Of a stretch of DNA of 45,828 bases, positions 9,594 to 17,205 are shown piece after piece. Position 1 is the first letter of the stretch, and every line of letters starts with the position of its first letter. The notes under the pieces were generated by a model. It was not told the origin of the DNA and made no database searches. It saw only the letters and a program-made list of their open reading frames with translations. Origin of the DNA: Planctomycetota bacterium (lineage in GTDB: Bacteria > Planctomycetota > UBA1135); assembly GCA_027623295.1 (NCBI GenBank), contig JAQBXR010000006.1, positions 90,975-136,802 of the forward strand, read 5' to 3'. The translations under genes and the position numbers were made by a program.

Positions 9594-10676
9594 TTACTTG
9601 GAAGGATAGGTCTTTTCGTACCAGCGCATCCAGTCAGCGCGGGTTTTGCCGGGATTGGCACCGGTGATGGTGGTGAGGTTGCGGCGAATTGCGTGTCCAA
9701 CCACCACCGAAACCACACGGACTTCCAGTGCGGTGCCGTCGACCAGGACGGAGATTTGCGGGTCAGCGATGACCGCAGAATTGGCGACTTCTACATCGAA
9801 GTCGGTGACGGCAGTTATCTGGCTGCCAATGAAGATGTTGCTGCGTGGAGCCACGGCATTGCTTTCTCCACCCATAGCCAGAATGAGTGCCCGGACTACG
9901 TCTTCTTCTTTGGAGCCGTAATACGCCAAGTAATCCGCAGCAAGCACGCGCTCGTCGTCGTCACCGTGGCGCCAAAGGGTGATGGTCCATCGTCCTAAGC
10001 TCTGCTGCTCATCCATGCTAAATGCAGCATCGGAGGCGGCGCGACGTGCACCTAAATCTTGCTCTTCCAAGCTTGAAGCTAACAAGCGATGCATAAAGCT
10101 GCTTTCGTGTTGACGTGCTGCCAAACGTGCTGCTGCTCTGCGCATTTCCGGATCCTTCGACTTCATGGCCTTGTTTAAGGAGGACAAGCCAACGCGCCGG
10201 CTGTACGCGGAACTGGATGCACTGACTTCCCGCATGAGTGCGCCAGTAAGCAACAACTGATGGTCATCGGACTTGGTTTCCTGCAAGCGCTTCCACAATT
10301 CCTCGACGCGTTCCTCGCGGTCAATTTTGTTAGGAAGAGGGTCCAAGCGTTTGCCCCAATCCTCCACTAGCTGCTGATATTGCGCTCGGTGCTCAAGGGG
10401 AACTTCTTGCTCCATTAAGGTGCTTAGCAAACCACGCTCGGCAATACGGTTGAGCCACAAGCTGTATTCCATCTCCTTCAATGGAGCTAGAAGCCGCAAG
10501 TCTTCGTTGCCATCAGCCACCGACTCGACTGGGTCTAAACTTGCGTCATAACGGCCGAAGGGCGTGGTTAGATAGCGTTGTCCAGCTTGAGCAGAGCCCT
10601 CGATTTCGACCCGGGTGCCCGAATGGAGTACCGCAACGGGTTGTTGGGCGGCGCAAAAAAGTAAGGTGAGGAGCAT
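9594..10676 (-). CDS. Secreted HEAT-like repeat protein, tandem paralog 3
   Basis: This 360-residue paralog has a signal peptide (MLLTLLFCAAQQ), the segment AVLHSGTRVEIEG, TTPFGRYDASLDPVES, the block LLAPLKEMEYSLWLNRIAER, WGKRLDPLP and RVEELWKRLQ. Repeats include MRRAAARLAARQHESS and ARRAASDAAFS. Its C-terminal third differs from paralogs 1 and 2: it contains an all-beta segment (FIGSQITAVTDFDVEVA, then ADPQISVLVDGTALEVRVV), resembling segments I associate with HEAT-repeat proteins of planctomycetes. It ends in a W-RWYEK motif. The role is unknown. Seventeen bases separate it from paralog 4. Confidence 0.75.
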   Translation of the reverse strand: MLLTLLFCAAQQPVAVLHSGTRVEIEGSAQAGQRYLTTPFGRYDASLDPVESVADGNEDLRLLAPLKEMEYSLWLNRIAERGLLSTLMEQEVPLEHRAQYQQLVEDWGKRLDPLPNKIDREERVEELWKRLQETKSDDHQLLLTGALMREVSASSSAYSRRVGLSSLNKAMKSKDPEMRRAAARLAARQHESSFMHRLLASSLEEQDLGARRAASDAAFSMDEQQSLGRWTITLWRHGDDDERVLAADYLAYYGSKEEDVVRALILAMGGESNAVAPRSNIFIGSQITAVTDFDVEVANSAVIADPQISVLVDGTALEVRVVSVVVGHAIRRNLTTITGANPGKTRADWMRWYEKTYPSK

Positions 10677-10693
10677 GTATTAAGGGCTAAGAT

Positions 10694-11842
10694 TTAGCTT
10701 TGAGTTGGCAACCATTCTTCAAGGTAAAACTTCATCCATTCGCCATGCGTGCGTTCGGTGGTTTTGCCCGCCCAAAGGTCTAAGGCTTCCAGCAAAATGT
10801 CTCTTTGGTCTTCTCCATAACGCTTTACTTGAACGATGTCGTGGAAATCGAGAAGAGCATGGTTGGGAGAGAGGTCCTTTAGGTTCACGTCTTCTTGATC
10901 CGGGGAATAACCCGGAATGTCGAGGGCATTGCGATCTGAGCCTGAAACTACGCGCAAGCTACGCCCGGCGAAGTCGTATGTGTGGCCTAAGGGGTGTTCC
11001 CATGCGGACAACGCAGTCATCAAGCCATGCAGGCCATCGGCGTCTCCATAGTTCGCTAGGTTGAAGGCGCTGGCCATGCGCAGGTCGTCTTTGCCTTGCA
11101 TTAAGTTGCGCACCCAATAAGCACGTGCGGAATAAGGGTGGAGCATATGTGCGCCCTTGGCAGCAGCATCGCGCGCGGCTTCCGTGGGATCGCCCAACGA
11201 GGCTTCCAGGAGAGTTTCACGTAAGGAGAACTCTTTTTGACGACCAGCCACGTGTGCGGCAACTCTACGTAGCACGGGGCTGGAGCTACGCAATGATTTG
11301 CGTAATTCACTCAGGCCAACTTTGCGGTCGTTGTCTTCATAGGAACTCGCGCTGACTTCCTCGGCGAGTTTGGCGCCGGCAAGAATGGCGGCGGCGAAGT
11401 CTTTGCGGTTGGATTCGCGCCACAACCATGCCACGCGATCTTGCACTAAAACCTTAGGTGGCACGGGGTCAATGCGGCGGCCCCAAGATTCCAGCAAACG
11501 ATAGGGGAGGATGGCTTGCGGTTCTAAGGCGAGCACTTCCAAACTCGCGCGGGCAAGTTCTTCCAGTTGTCCGGCGCGTGACAAATCGCGTAGCCAAGAA
11601 GCATCGTCCAAGGCGCCAGTGTGATGTAACTTGCGCAATTCCAGGACTTGTTTTTCACCATCAATGATGGCAACGACAGGGTCCATCACGTTGCGTAGAG
11701 TGCCAAATGGGGTCTGGATTTCCCGGTCGCCAATCTCGGCGTGCGTGGCCTGAATCTGTACCCCTTCCTGCGTCACCGCAATCGGTCGTTGCGGGGTTTG
11801 TAATGAAAAAGTTAGAAGCGCGGAGGCGAGAAGCCACACCAT
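10694..11842 (-). CDS. Secreted HEAT-like repeat protein, tandem paralog 4
   Basis: This is the most upstream and most divergent of the four paralogs (382 residues). It has a signal peptide to about residue 17, then AVTQEGVQIQAT, IQTPFGTLRNVMDPV, WLRDLSRAGQLEEL and SWGRRIDPVPP. Its repeats include VGLSELRKSLRSSSPVLRRV, followed by AAHVAGRQKEFS, and a MASAFNLANYGD motif. The C-terminus ends in W-MKFYLEEW. An in-frame TAGAAT lies six bases before the ATG and overlaps the larB stop, so this gene may have its own start site inside the operon. The function is unknown. Confidence 0.75.
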   Translation of the reverse strand: MVWLLASALLTFSLQTPQRPIAVTQEGVQIQATHAEIGDREIQTPFGTLRNVMDPVVAIIDGEKQVLELRKLHHTGALDDASWLRDLSRAGQLEELARASLEVLALEPQAILPYRLLESWGRRIDPVPPKVLVQDRVAWLWRESNRKDFAAAILAGAKLAEEVSASSYEDNDRKVGLSELRKSLRSSSPVLRRVAAHVAGRQKEFSLRETLLEASLGDPTEAARDAAAKGAHMLHPYSARAYWVRNLMQGKDDLRMASAFNLANYGDADGLHGLMTALSAWEHPLGHTYDFAGRSLRVVSGSDRNALDIPGYSPDQEDVNLKDLSPNHALLDFHDIVQVKRYGEDQRDILLEALDLWAGKTTERTHGEWMKFYLEEWLPTQS

Positions 11843-11848
11843 GGCTCA

Positions 11849-11854
11849 ATTCTA
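11849..11854 (-). promoter_or_regulatory. -10-like hexamer before HEAT-like paralog 4
   Basis: TAGAAT read on the minus strand ends six bases before the ATG at 11842. Its first three bases are also the TAG stop of larB. The spacing suits a leaderless transcript starting at the ATG. No good -35 box is visible. Confidence 0.35.
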
Positions 11855-12613
11855 GTGCAAAGGGTGTGCCGCAAGTGCAATTTGAGCGGCCAGGAAGCCA
11901 CCGCCAAAGCCATTATCGATATTGACCACCCCAATTCCTGGAGCGCAGCTGTTCATCATTGCGAGCAGCGCCGTAAGTCCTTGGAAAGAAGCGCCATAGC
12001 CCACACTGCTCGGAACGGCTACCACTGGGCTTGCAACCAGCCCGGCGACCACCGAAGGAAGGGCGCCCTCCATGCCTGCGACCACCACCAGCGCGTCGGC
12101 CGTGCGTAATCGCTCAAGATGGTGCAAAAGCCGGTGTAAGCCCGCCACGCCGACATCGACCAAAAGCTCAGTTTGAGCCCCGTGCCAGGCTGCGGTGACC
12201 TCGGCTTCGGCGGCGACGGGCAAGTCGGAGGTGCCGGCGCAGACGATGAGCACGTCGCCCCTTCCTGCGGGTGGGGCAGTGCGGTACCAGGTAATGCAGC
12301 GCGCTTGCTCTGCGTAATGCGCATTTGGCAACACCGCTTGCACCGCCTCAAAACGGGCGCGATCGGCACGGGTGAGCAGCAGCTTTGAGTGTGCACCAGC
12401 AATCGCATTTGCAGCTTCGGCACATTGCTCTGGAGTTTTACCTTCCGCAAAAATCACTTCGGGCGCACCGCACCGCAACTCGCGATGGGTGTCTGCCATG
12501 GTTTGCGAGGTGCTCGCAAAGGGGAGTTGTGAAAGTTTGGAAATCGCATCGTCAATCGAGCAGTTGCCATTTTGCACACCTTGCAATAATTCTTCGAGGC
12601 ATTGGCGGTCCAT
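11852..12613 (-). CDS. larB: Nickel-pincer cofactor biosynthesis protein LarB (NCAIR mutase-like)
   Basis: LarB carboxylates and hydrolyses nicotinic acid adenine dinucleotide in the first step of nickel-pincer nucleotide synthesis, the cofactor of lactate racemase and relatives. The 253-residue protein has the family's N-terminal segment and GAPEVIFAEGKTPEQC (about 49-64). The C-terminal AIR-carboxylase-like domain shows CAGTSDLPVAAEAE, DVGVAGLHRLL, VVAGMEGALPSVVAGL and VPSSVGYG. Length is normal. It lies two bases after tsaD. No larC or larE is in the window, so the pathway must be completed elsewhere or the protein serves another purpose. Confidence 0.9.
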   Translation of the reverse strand: MDRQCLEELLQGVQNGNCSIDDAISKLSQLPFASTSQTMADTHRELRCGAPEVIFAEGKTPEQCAEAANAIAGAHSKLLLTRADRARFEAVQAVLPNAHYAEQARCITWYRTAPPAGRGDVLIVCAGTSDLPVAAEAEVTAAWHGAQTELLVDVGVAGLHRLLHHLERLRTADALVVVAGMEGALPSVVAGLVASPVVAVPSSVGYGASFQGLTALLAMMNSCAPGIGVVNIDNGFGGGFLAAQIALAAHPLH

Positions 12614-12615
12614 GT

Positions 12616-13641
12616 TTATCCGGTAGAGGCCACATCTAAATCCAAACCTGAAACCAAACCGCGACGCAATTTTTCACCACCCAAACCTGCGATCATGACT
12701 GCGTTGTCGGTGCAGTAAGCGGGCGGCGCAAACTGTGCGCTAAACCCCGCTTTAGCGGCTTCCTTTGCCATGACTTCACGTAAGCGCGTATTGCACGCCA
12801 CGCCGCCACCCACTAAAACGCGGTTGATTCCGGTCTGCTCACAAGCACGACGACATTTCCTTGCCAGGGTGCGTGCGACAATCGATTCGAAACTGGCGCA
12901 TAAATCTGGCAGGCAATCTTTGCTCACAATCCATGGATCGGAGGTGGTGCCGCCAGCCCCTTTGATGGTGTAAAGCAAGGCGGTTTTCATGCCTGAAAAC
13001 GAGAAATCCAACGACTGCGGTGCAATCAAAGGCATTTTGAATGGAAAGGCAAGCGGGTCGCCTTGAGCACCAGCCTTCTGAATGGCTGGTCCACCGGGAT
13101 AACCCAAGCCCAACATTTTGGCCGCCTTATCTAAGGCTTCTCCGGCGGCATCGTCTCGGGTGCTGCCGAGTAACTCCATAGAGAGAGCATCGGTGGTTTT
13201 GTAGAGGGAGGTATGCCCGCCCGAAACCACCAGGGTGATGTAAGGAAACTCCATCTTCTCCAAAGGCATTAACGCGGCATAACTATGCGCTTCAATGTGA
13301 TGCACACCCACCAGTGGTAAATCCCATGAAAACGCCAATGCCTTCGCTGAAGTGGTCCCAATCAGCAAAGATCCGAGCAGCCCTGGTCGATGGGTAACCG
13401 CGATACCACCTAAATCCGATGGCTTCAGGTCAGCCTCCTTCAAGGCTTGTTCCACCACCGGGCGAATCATGCGCAAATGCGAACGCCCAGCGACTTCAGG
13501 AACCACGCCGCCCCAATCTGCGTGTTCATCAATCTGACTATGAATCACCGAGGACAAGACTTGGTTGCTCGCACTGACGACCGCGGCAGCCGTTTCATCG
13601 CAAGAAGATTCGATGCCAAGTACAGGTTTGGTTTGACTCAT
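12616..13641 (-). CDS. tsaD: tRNA N6-adenosine threonylcarbamoyltransferase TsaD
   Basis: It transfers the threonylcarbamoyl group to A37 of ANN-decoding tRNAs, working with TsaB and TsaE. The 341-residue protein has the Kae1/TsaD signature: LGIESSCDETAAAVV near the N-terminus, VHHIEAHSYAALM with the metal-binding His-x3-His, LVVSGGHTSLY, LDKAAKMLGLGYPGGPAI, FSFSGMKTALL and, near the C-terminus, PAYCTDNAVMIAGLG. Length is typical. The ATG at 13641 overlaps the S41 peptidase stop by four bases, indicating coupled translation. tsaB and tsaE are not present here. Confidence 0.96.
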   Translation of the reverse strand: MSQTKPVLGIESSCDETAAAVVSASNQVLSSVIHSQIDEHADWGGVVPEVAGRSHLRMIRPVVEQALKEADLKPSDLGGIAVTHRPGLLGSLLIGTTSAKALAFSWDLPLVGVHHIEAHSYAALMPLEKMEFPYITLVVSGGHTSLYKTTDALSMELLGSTRDDAAGEALDKAAKMLGLGYPGGPAIQKAGAQGDPLAFPFKMPLIAPQSLDFSFSGMKTALLYTIKGAGGTTSDPWIVSKDCLPDLCASFESIVARTLARKCRRACEQTGINRVLVGGGVACNTRLREVMAKEAAKAGFSAQFAPPAYCTDNAVMIAGLGGEKLRRGLVSGLDLDVASTG

Positions 13642-14933
13642 GAGCCCTTTAAACTGCGGTTCAAAACCGCAACGGCGGTATCCAAAAAACGATCCGGGGG
13701 CGGTGACACATCTGCGGTTTCAGGGAAGGCTGCTTCCATGGCTTCGCGGTAAATCGCAGGCGGGCGGTTACGGCGTTGCCAGGTGCGAATCAGGCGATCT
13801 TCTTCCGCATCGGCGATCACGCTTAAATCAGGCTCCAAACAACCGGCAAGTTGTGGGTTCAGGTGCCCTTCCAAAATGTGTCCCGCCGGCGTGACGTAGT
13901 ACCCTGCGGTGAACTGCATGGCGAACTCGCCAGAATCGTATTCAAAAACTTGTTGGTAAATGCCTTTGCCATAAGTGCGTGCTCCAACCAACAGCGCAAA
14001 ACCTCGTTCGCGTAAGGCAGCGGCCACCACCTCACTGCCCGAGGCACTGCCGCCATTCACCAGCAAAACCAAAGGCATGCCAAAGTACTTGCCATCGACC
14101 TGTTGCGCATAACGGCGCTCGGTGGGGGCGTATCGGCTTTCCAAGGAGCACACCAAACCTCCGTTGAGGAATCGCCCAGCTACATTTATGGCGCTTGGTA
14201 GTTGGCCGCCCGGATTCCAGCGCAGGTCGAGGATTAAGGCTTTCATGCCACTGCGAACCAACCGCTCTAATGCGTGGTCCAATTCGGCTACAGTGCTTTT
14301 AGCGAAGGAGCGAATATGAATGTGCCCAATCCCGGAATCCATATCCAGCATGCGGACATCGCCCACTGTAATCGTGGGTACCGCACTGCGTTTCACGGTT
14401 GCAGTAAACGGGGTGCCATCTTGGTGCTCCATCTCCAACACCACTTCGCTGCCGGCTTCCCCGCGCAAGAGGCCTGCCATCAATCCTCGATCCATGTTGA
14501 TTACGGATTGCCCATCAATGTTCACAAACCGATCTCCAGGCACAATGCCCACTGCTTCTGCATTTCCGCCAGGTTGCGGATAGAGGATTTCACCGCGACT
14601 GTTGAGCATGACGCCAATCCCTACTATGACCCCCGAGTTACCTTCTTGAAAGCTGCGTAAATCGTCGGGGCCGAAAAAGTCTACATAAGGATCTCGCAGG
14701 GACTCCAGCATGCCACGCGCACCATTGCGCATGAGTGCCTCTGGGGAAAGCGGCTCCACATAATCCTGGCTAATCGTGCGATGGACCGTGGCCAATATTT
14801 GCTCTTCGGTGGCCTGGGAATGACGGGAAAGAAAGGGGCCGATGAAATGCTGTGTGACCAGAATGCCCACGGACGCCCAGAAGGCGCCGAACAGAATGCT
14901 TTTCAGATGGAACGACCGGTTTTCGGTGCGCAT
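13638..14933 (-). CDS. C-terminal processing peptidase (S41 family) with PDZ domain
   Basis: This 431-residue protein is membrane-anchored by one N-terminal helix (about 12-34). A PDZ domain (about 95-180) and the S41 protease core (about 185-355) follow. S298 in NGGSASGSE and K323 in TYGKGIYQ lie 25 residues apart, like the catalytic Ser430/Lys455 pair of E. coli Prc. It probably cleaves extracytoplasmic proteins at or near their C-terminus. It is the first gene of the leftward run through tsaD, larB, the four HEAT-like paralogs and carA. TAGAAT ends six bases before the ATG, a likely leaderless start. Confidence 0.92.
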   Translation of the reverse strand: MRTENRSFHLKSILFGAFWASVGILVTQHFIGPFLSRHSQATEEQILATVHRTISQDYVEPLSPEALMRNGARGMLESLRDPYVDFFGPDDLRSFQEGNSGVIVGIGVMLNSRGEILYPQPGGNAEAVGIVPGDRFVNIDGQSVINMDRGLMAGLLRGEAGSEVVLEMEHQDGTPFTATVKRSAVPTITVGDVRMLDMDSGIGHIHIRSFAKSTVAELDHALERLVRSGMKALILDLRWNPGGQLPSAINVAGRFLNGGLVCSLESRYAPTERRYAQQVDGKYFGMPLVLLVNGGSASGSEVVAAALRERGFALLVGARTYGKGIYQQVFEYDSGEFAMQFTAGYYVTPAGHILEGHLNPQLAGCLEPDLSVIADAEEDRLIRTWQRRNRPPAIYREAMEAAFPETADVSPPPDRFLDTAVAVLNRSLKGS

Positions 14934-14939
14934 CGCCTG

Positions 14940-14945
14940 ATTCTA
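14940..14945 (-). promoter_or_regulatory. -10-like hexamer before the S41 peptidase
   Basis: TAGAAT on the minus strand is separated from the ATG at 14933 by exactly six bases (caggcg), which places the expected transcription start at the start codon. It would drive the long leftward run. The -35 region is not recognisable. Confidence 0.5.
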
Positions 14946-15002
14946 CATGCCCGGAGGCTTAGAATATGCCCTTCCCTGACCATCCTCTTCCCCTAGAAAG
15001 CC

Positions 15003-15419
15003 TTGGAAATCTGTTACCAAACCGAGTTTTGCGCTGCGCACCGCCTCTTCCGTGAAGAGTGGTCCGAGGAACGCAACACCGAAGTGTTCGGCATTTGCGC
15101 GAACCCTAACGGTCATGGGCATAACTATAAGCTCAGCGTTTCGGTGCGCGGGCCCATTCAAGAAGAGACCGGCATGGTGATGGACTTTGTGGCGTTGACT
15201 GCTTTGGTGCAACAAAGCATCTTGAGGTGGGTCGATCACCGCAACCTCGACGTGGACGTTCCTTTCCTTGCAGGCACGATTTCCACCGCCGAAAATTTAT
15301 TGGTTGCCTTCTGGAAGCAGCTAGATCCTTGCTTACCAGAAGGTGTCGTTTTGGCCTGCCTTTCCTTGGGTGAGAGCCGCGACTATTCCTGTCACTACTT
15401 TGGCCCTGACCATGACTGA
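15003..15419 (+). CDS. 6-pyruvoyl-tetrahydropterin synthase family protein (PTPS/QueD)
   Basis: This 138-residue T-fold enzyme acts on dihydroneopterin triphosphate, the product of the next gene (folE). Zinc ligands H13, H38 and H40 and the catalytic C32 are present. The spacing C-x5-H-x-H ([11 protein letters not shown], 32-42) matches the animal-type PTPS arrangement rather than the C-x3-H-x-H of E. coli QueD. MVMDF, DHRNLD and LGESRDY also match PTPS. The start is a TTG at 15003, after a possible weak AGAAAG site; no ATG in frame fits. The stop overlaps the folE start. It could serve tetrahydrobiopterin, queuosine or folate synthesis; the motif favours the first. Confidence 0.85.
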   Translation: MEICYQTEFCAAHRLFREEWSEERNTEVFGICANPNGHGHNYKLSVSVRGPIQEETGMVMDFVALTALVQQSILRWVDHRNLDVDVPFLAGTISTAENLLVAFWKQLDPCLPEGVVLACLSLGESRDYSCHYFGPDHD

Positions 15420-15999
15420 GAGAACTTTCGAAGACGATCCGCTGAAAGATCAAGTGCGCAACATGTTGGCCGAGCTGGGGGAAGACCCCGAACGTCAAGG
15501 ATTGCTGGATACCCCGAAGCGCGTTGCCAAAAGCATGCGCTTTCTATTGGGTGGTCAAGATCAGAACCTTACCGATGTCGTCAACGGTGCTCTTTTTGAA
15601 GAAGAGGTCGACGAAATGGTGCTGGTCCATGACATCGAGTTCTACTCCATGTGCGAACATCACATGTTGCCGTTTTTCGGACGCATCCACGTGGCTTACC
15701 TGCCGAAGGGGCGCATTATTGGGCTCAGCAAAATCCCGCGCATTGTGGACATGTTTGCCCGACGCCTTCAGGTGCAGGAACGGCTGACCGTTCAAGTCGC
15801 AGAGGCCCTCCAGGAAGTCCTTGAGCCGAAGGGAGTTGCGGTTGTGAGCGAGGCTTCGCACCTGTGCATGATGATGCGTGGGGTCTCCAAACAAGCGAGT
15901 CGCGCCACCGCTTCGTGTATGCTCGGTGGTTTCCGCAAGAACGCCCAGACTCGGAATGAATTCCTCAGTCTCGTGCGGGCTTCCGGCAATAAGTATTAG
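15412..15999 (+). CDS. folE: GTP cyclohydrolase I
   Basis: FolE converts GTP to 7,8-dihydroneopterin triphosphate, the first step of pterin and folate synthesis. The 195-residue protein carries the zinc ligands C81 and H84 (MCEHHMLPF) and C152 (SHLCMMMRG), together with the family stretches [20 protein letters not shown] and [10 protein letters not shown]. The ATG at 15412 overlaps the 3' end of the PTPS gene by eight bases, implying translational coupling; earlier in-frame starts would lie deep inside that gene. Length matches the catalytic core found in most bacteria. Confidence 0.96.
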   Translation: MTERTFEDDPLKDQVRNMLAELGEDPERQGLLDTPKRVAKSMRFLLGGQDQNLTDVVNGALFEEEVDEMVLVHDIEFYSMCEHHMLPFFGRIHVAYLPKGRIIGLSKIPRIVDMFARRLQVQERLTVQVAEALQEVLEPKGVAVVSEASHLCMMMRGVSKQASRATASCMLGGFRKNAQTRNEFLSLVRASGNKY

Positions 16000-16073
16000 C
16001 ACCATCCTAATTTAGGTTGAGTTTCATAAAATCTTCACACCTAAGTGTTTCTTACGTGATAAAGTCCAATAGT

Positions 16074-16095
16074 GGAGCGCCAGTCATGGGGCTCC
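16074..16095 (+). terminator. Possible terminator hairpin after folE
   Basis: GGAGCGCC and GGGGCTCC pair with one internal mismatch around the loop agtcat, 75 bases after the folE stop. The tail (taattgcccccctcgttt) has only a weak T-run. The rest of the gap 16000-16135 is AT-richer but shows no clear promoter. Confidence 0.35.
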
Positions 16096-16135
16096 TAATT
16101 GCCCCCCTCGTTTCCCTCAAAACATCCCCAGAATC

Positions 16136-16285
16136 GTGCGCCCAAACGCACCTCGCCCCCTCCCTGCGTTGTTCGCCATCGTTCTCTTGGTCGGAACCAT
16201 GTTGTTGGTCTCCGTAGCTATGAGCACGTCGACATCTTCGGAAGGTACCCCGGCCGTTTCGGCCGAGGCTTCCCTTGACGAATAG
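16136..16285 (+). CDS. Possible 49-residue single-pass membrane protein
   Basis: A GTG at 16136 opens a frame ending in TAG at 16283-16285. The product has a short basic, Pro-rich N-terminus (RPNAPRPLP), one strong hydrophobic helix (LFAIVLLVGTMLLVSVAM) and a Ser/Thr/Glu-rich tail. This is a plausible N-in, C-out small membrane protein. There is no Shine-Dalgarno and no -10-like box at the usual distance, so the start is uncertain. It lies between folE and the convergent XRE/shikimate-kinase gene. A different overlapping frame at 16017-16217 looks less protein-like. Confidence 0.35.
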   Translation: MRPNAPRPLPALFAIVLLVGTMLLVSVAMSTSTSSEGTPAVSAEASLDE

Positions 16286-16298
16286 CTGCTAAAGCGGC

Positions 16299-17057
16299 TT
16301 ATTTCTCGCGAATTTCATCCACAAACCTGAGCACGCGCGCCACTGCGTCGCCAGGAGTTAGATCGGTAGTATCCAGAGTAAACTCCGCACGTTCGTAGGC
16401 GTTGCGGCGTGTGGCAAGCAGCTGTTCCATATTGGAGATTGCTTGTTGCTGGCCTTCCGGTGGATGCACGCCGTCTTGTTTGGTCACGCGGTCCCAGTGA
16501 GTTAGGGAGTCGGCATGTAGCCAGATTGTGGTGCAGGTAGCCAGGAGGCGCGCATACGCGTCGGTGTGGCTGACGATACTGCCGGGCAGTGCAAGCACGC
16601 CATGCTTATGCTCTAAAAGCCAGGCCTCGAGGGCAACGGCTTCTCGGCGTAGAAACCCTTCGCGGCCTTCGGTTTCGAAAATTTCACGCGTAGGCATGCC
16701 CGCCGAGCTTTCCACAATGTGATCCAACTCTTGGAATTGCACCCCAAGTTTGCCAGCGAGCAGCGGTCCAAGTGTGCTTTTTCCTGCACCTCGGATTCCC
16801 AATAAAGCGATTCGATCACTTGGAATGGATTTGACTTGGAGGTCACACAACTGGCCCAATGGAAGCTGCAGGGCCTGCGCCAAGAGGGCAAGCTTTTCCA
16901 GGGAAGGATTGGCACGACCAGCCTCAATCTCCACCAGAAACCGTCGGCTGATTCCTGCAAGGTCGGCTAGGGATTGCAGGGAATGTTTGCGCTCGAGGCG
17001 CAATTGGCGGACCCGCTTACCGAAGGAGCGGAGAAGGCGGGTGGAGGTGCGTGCCAT
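16299..17057 (-). CDS. XRE-type HTH fused to a shikimate-kinase-like domain (BoxR-like regulator)
   Basis: From the ATG at 17057 the protein has 252 residues. An XRE helix-turn-helix spans about 12-66 (RVRQLRLERKHSLQSLADLA, then SRRFLVEIEAGRANPSLEKL). A shikimate-kinase-like P-loop domain follows (GIRGAGKST, 87-95; ELDHIVE; GFLRREA). The same fusion is found in BoxR, a benzoyl-CoA-responsive repressor of aerobic benzoate catabolism, so this is probably a ligand-sensing regulator rather than an aromatic-synthesis enzyme. An upstream ATG at 17150 would add 31 residues. I reject it because it abuts the T-run of a terminator and because a good promoter lies between the two. No box genes are nearby, so the ligand is unknown. 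Confidence 0.82.
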   Translation of the reverse strand: MARTSTRLLRSFGKRVRQLRLERKHSLQSLADLAGISRRFLVEIEAGRANPSLEKLALLAQALQLPLGQLCDLQVKSIPSDRIALLGIRGAGKSTLGPLLAGKLGVQFQELDHIVESSAGMPTREIFETEGREGFLRREAVALEAWLLEHKHGVLALPGSIVSHTDAYARLLATCTTIWLHADSLTHWDRVTKQDGVHPPEGQQQAISNMEQLLATRRNAYERAEFTLDTTDLTPGDAVARVLRFVDEIREK

Positions 17058-17068
17058 AGGCAGGTGGA

Positions 17069-17098
17069 AATATACTTCCTTTTGACGCATGGCTTCAA
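17069..17098 (-). promoter_or_regulatory. Sigma-70-type promoter for the BoxR-like gene
   Basis: On the minus strand TTGAAG (17098-17093) and TATATT (17074-17069) are separated by 18 bases. The -10 ends twelve bases before the ATG at 17057, giving a leader of only a few bases. Confidence 0.55.
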
Positions 17099-17152
17099 GA
17101 AAAACGGGCGCTTGCAGCATGTGGAAGAGTTGCCTTAGTCCTTCATCCATAA

Positions 17153-17189
17153 AACAACCCGGCTACCCTTGGAGGGTAGCCGGGTTGTT
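17153..17189 (-). terminator. Intrinsic terminator of the FG-GAP gene
   Basis: Perfect 16-base arms (AACAACCCGGCTACCC and its complement) enclose a 5-base loop. On the minus strand a TTTT run follows directly. The hairpin begins 16 bases after the FG-GAP stop codon. It insulates the BoxR-like gene downstream. Confidence 0.9.
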
Positions 17190-17205
17190 GGTTTAGCTTT
17201 CCGAC

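Noticed and set aside
16017..16217. 66-codon frame downstream of folE
   Set aside because: Low-complexity Ser/Cys-rich product without promoter or ribosome binding site. The frame at 16136-16285 looks more like a real small membrane protein.
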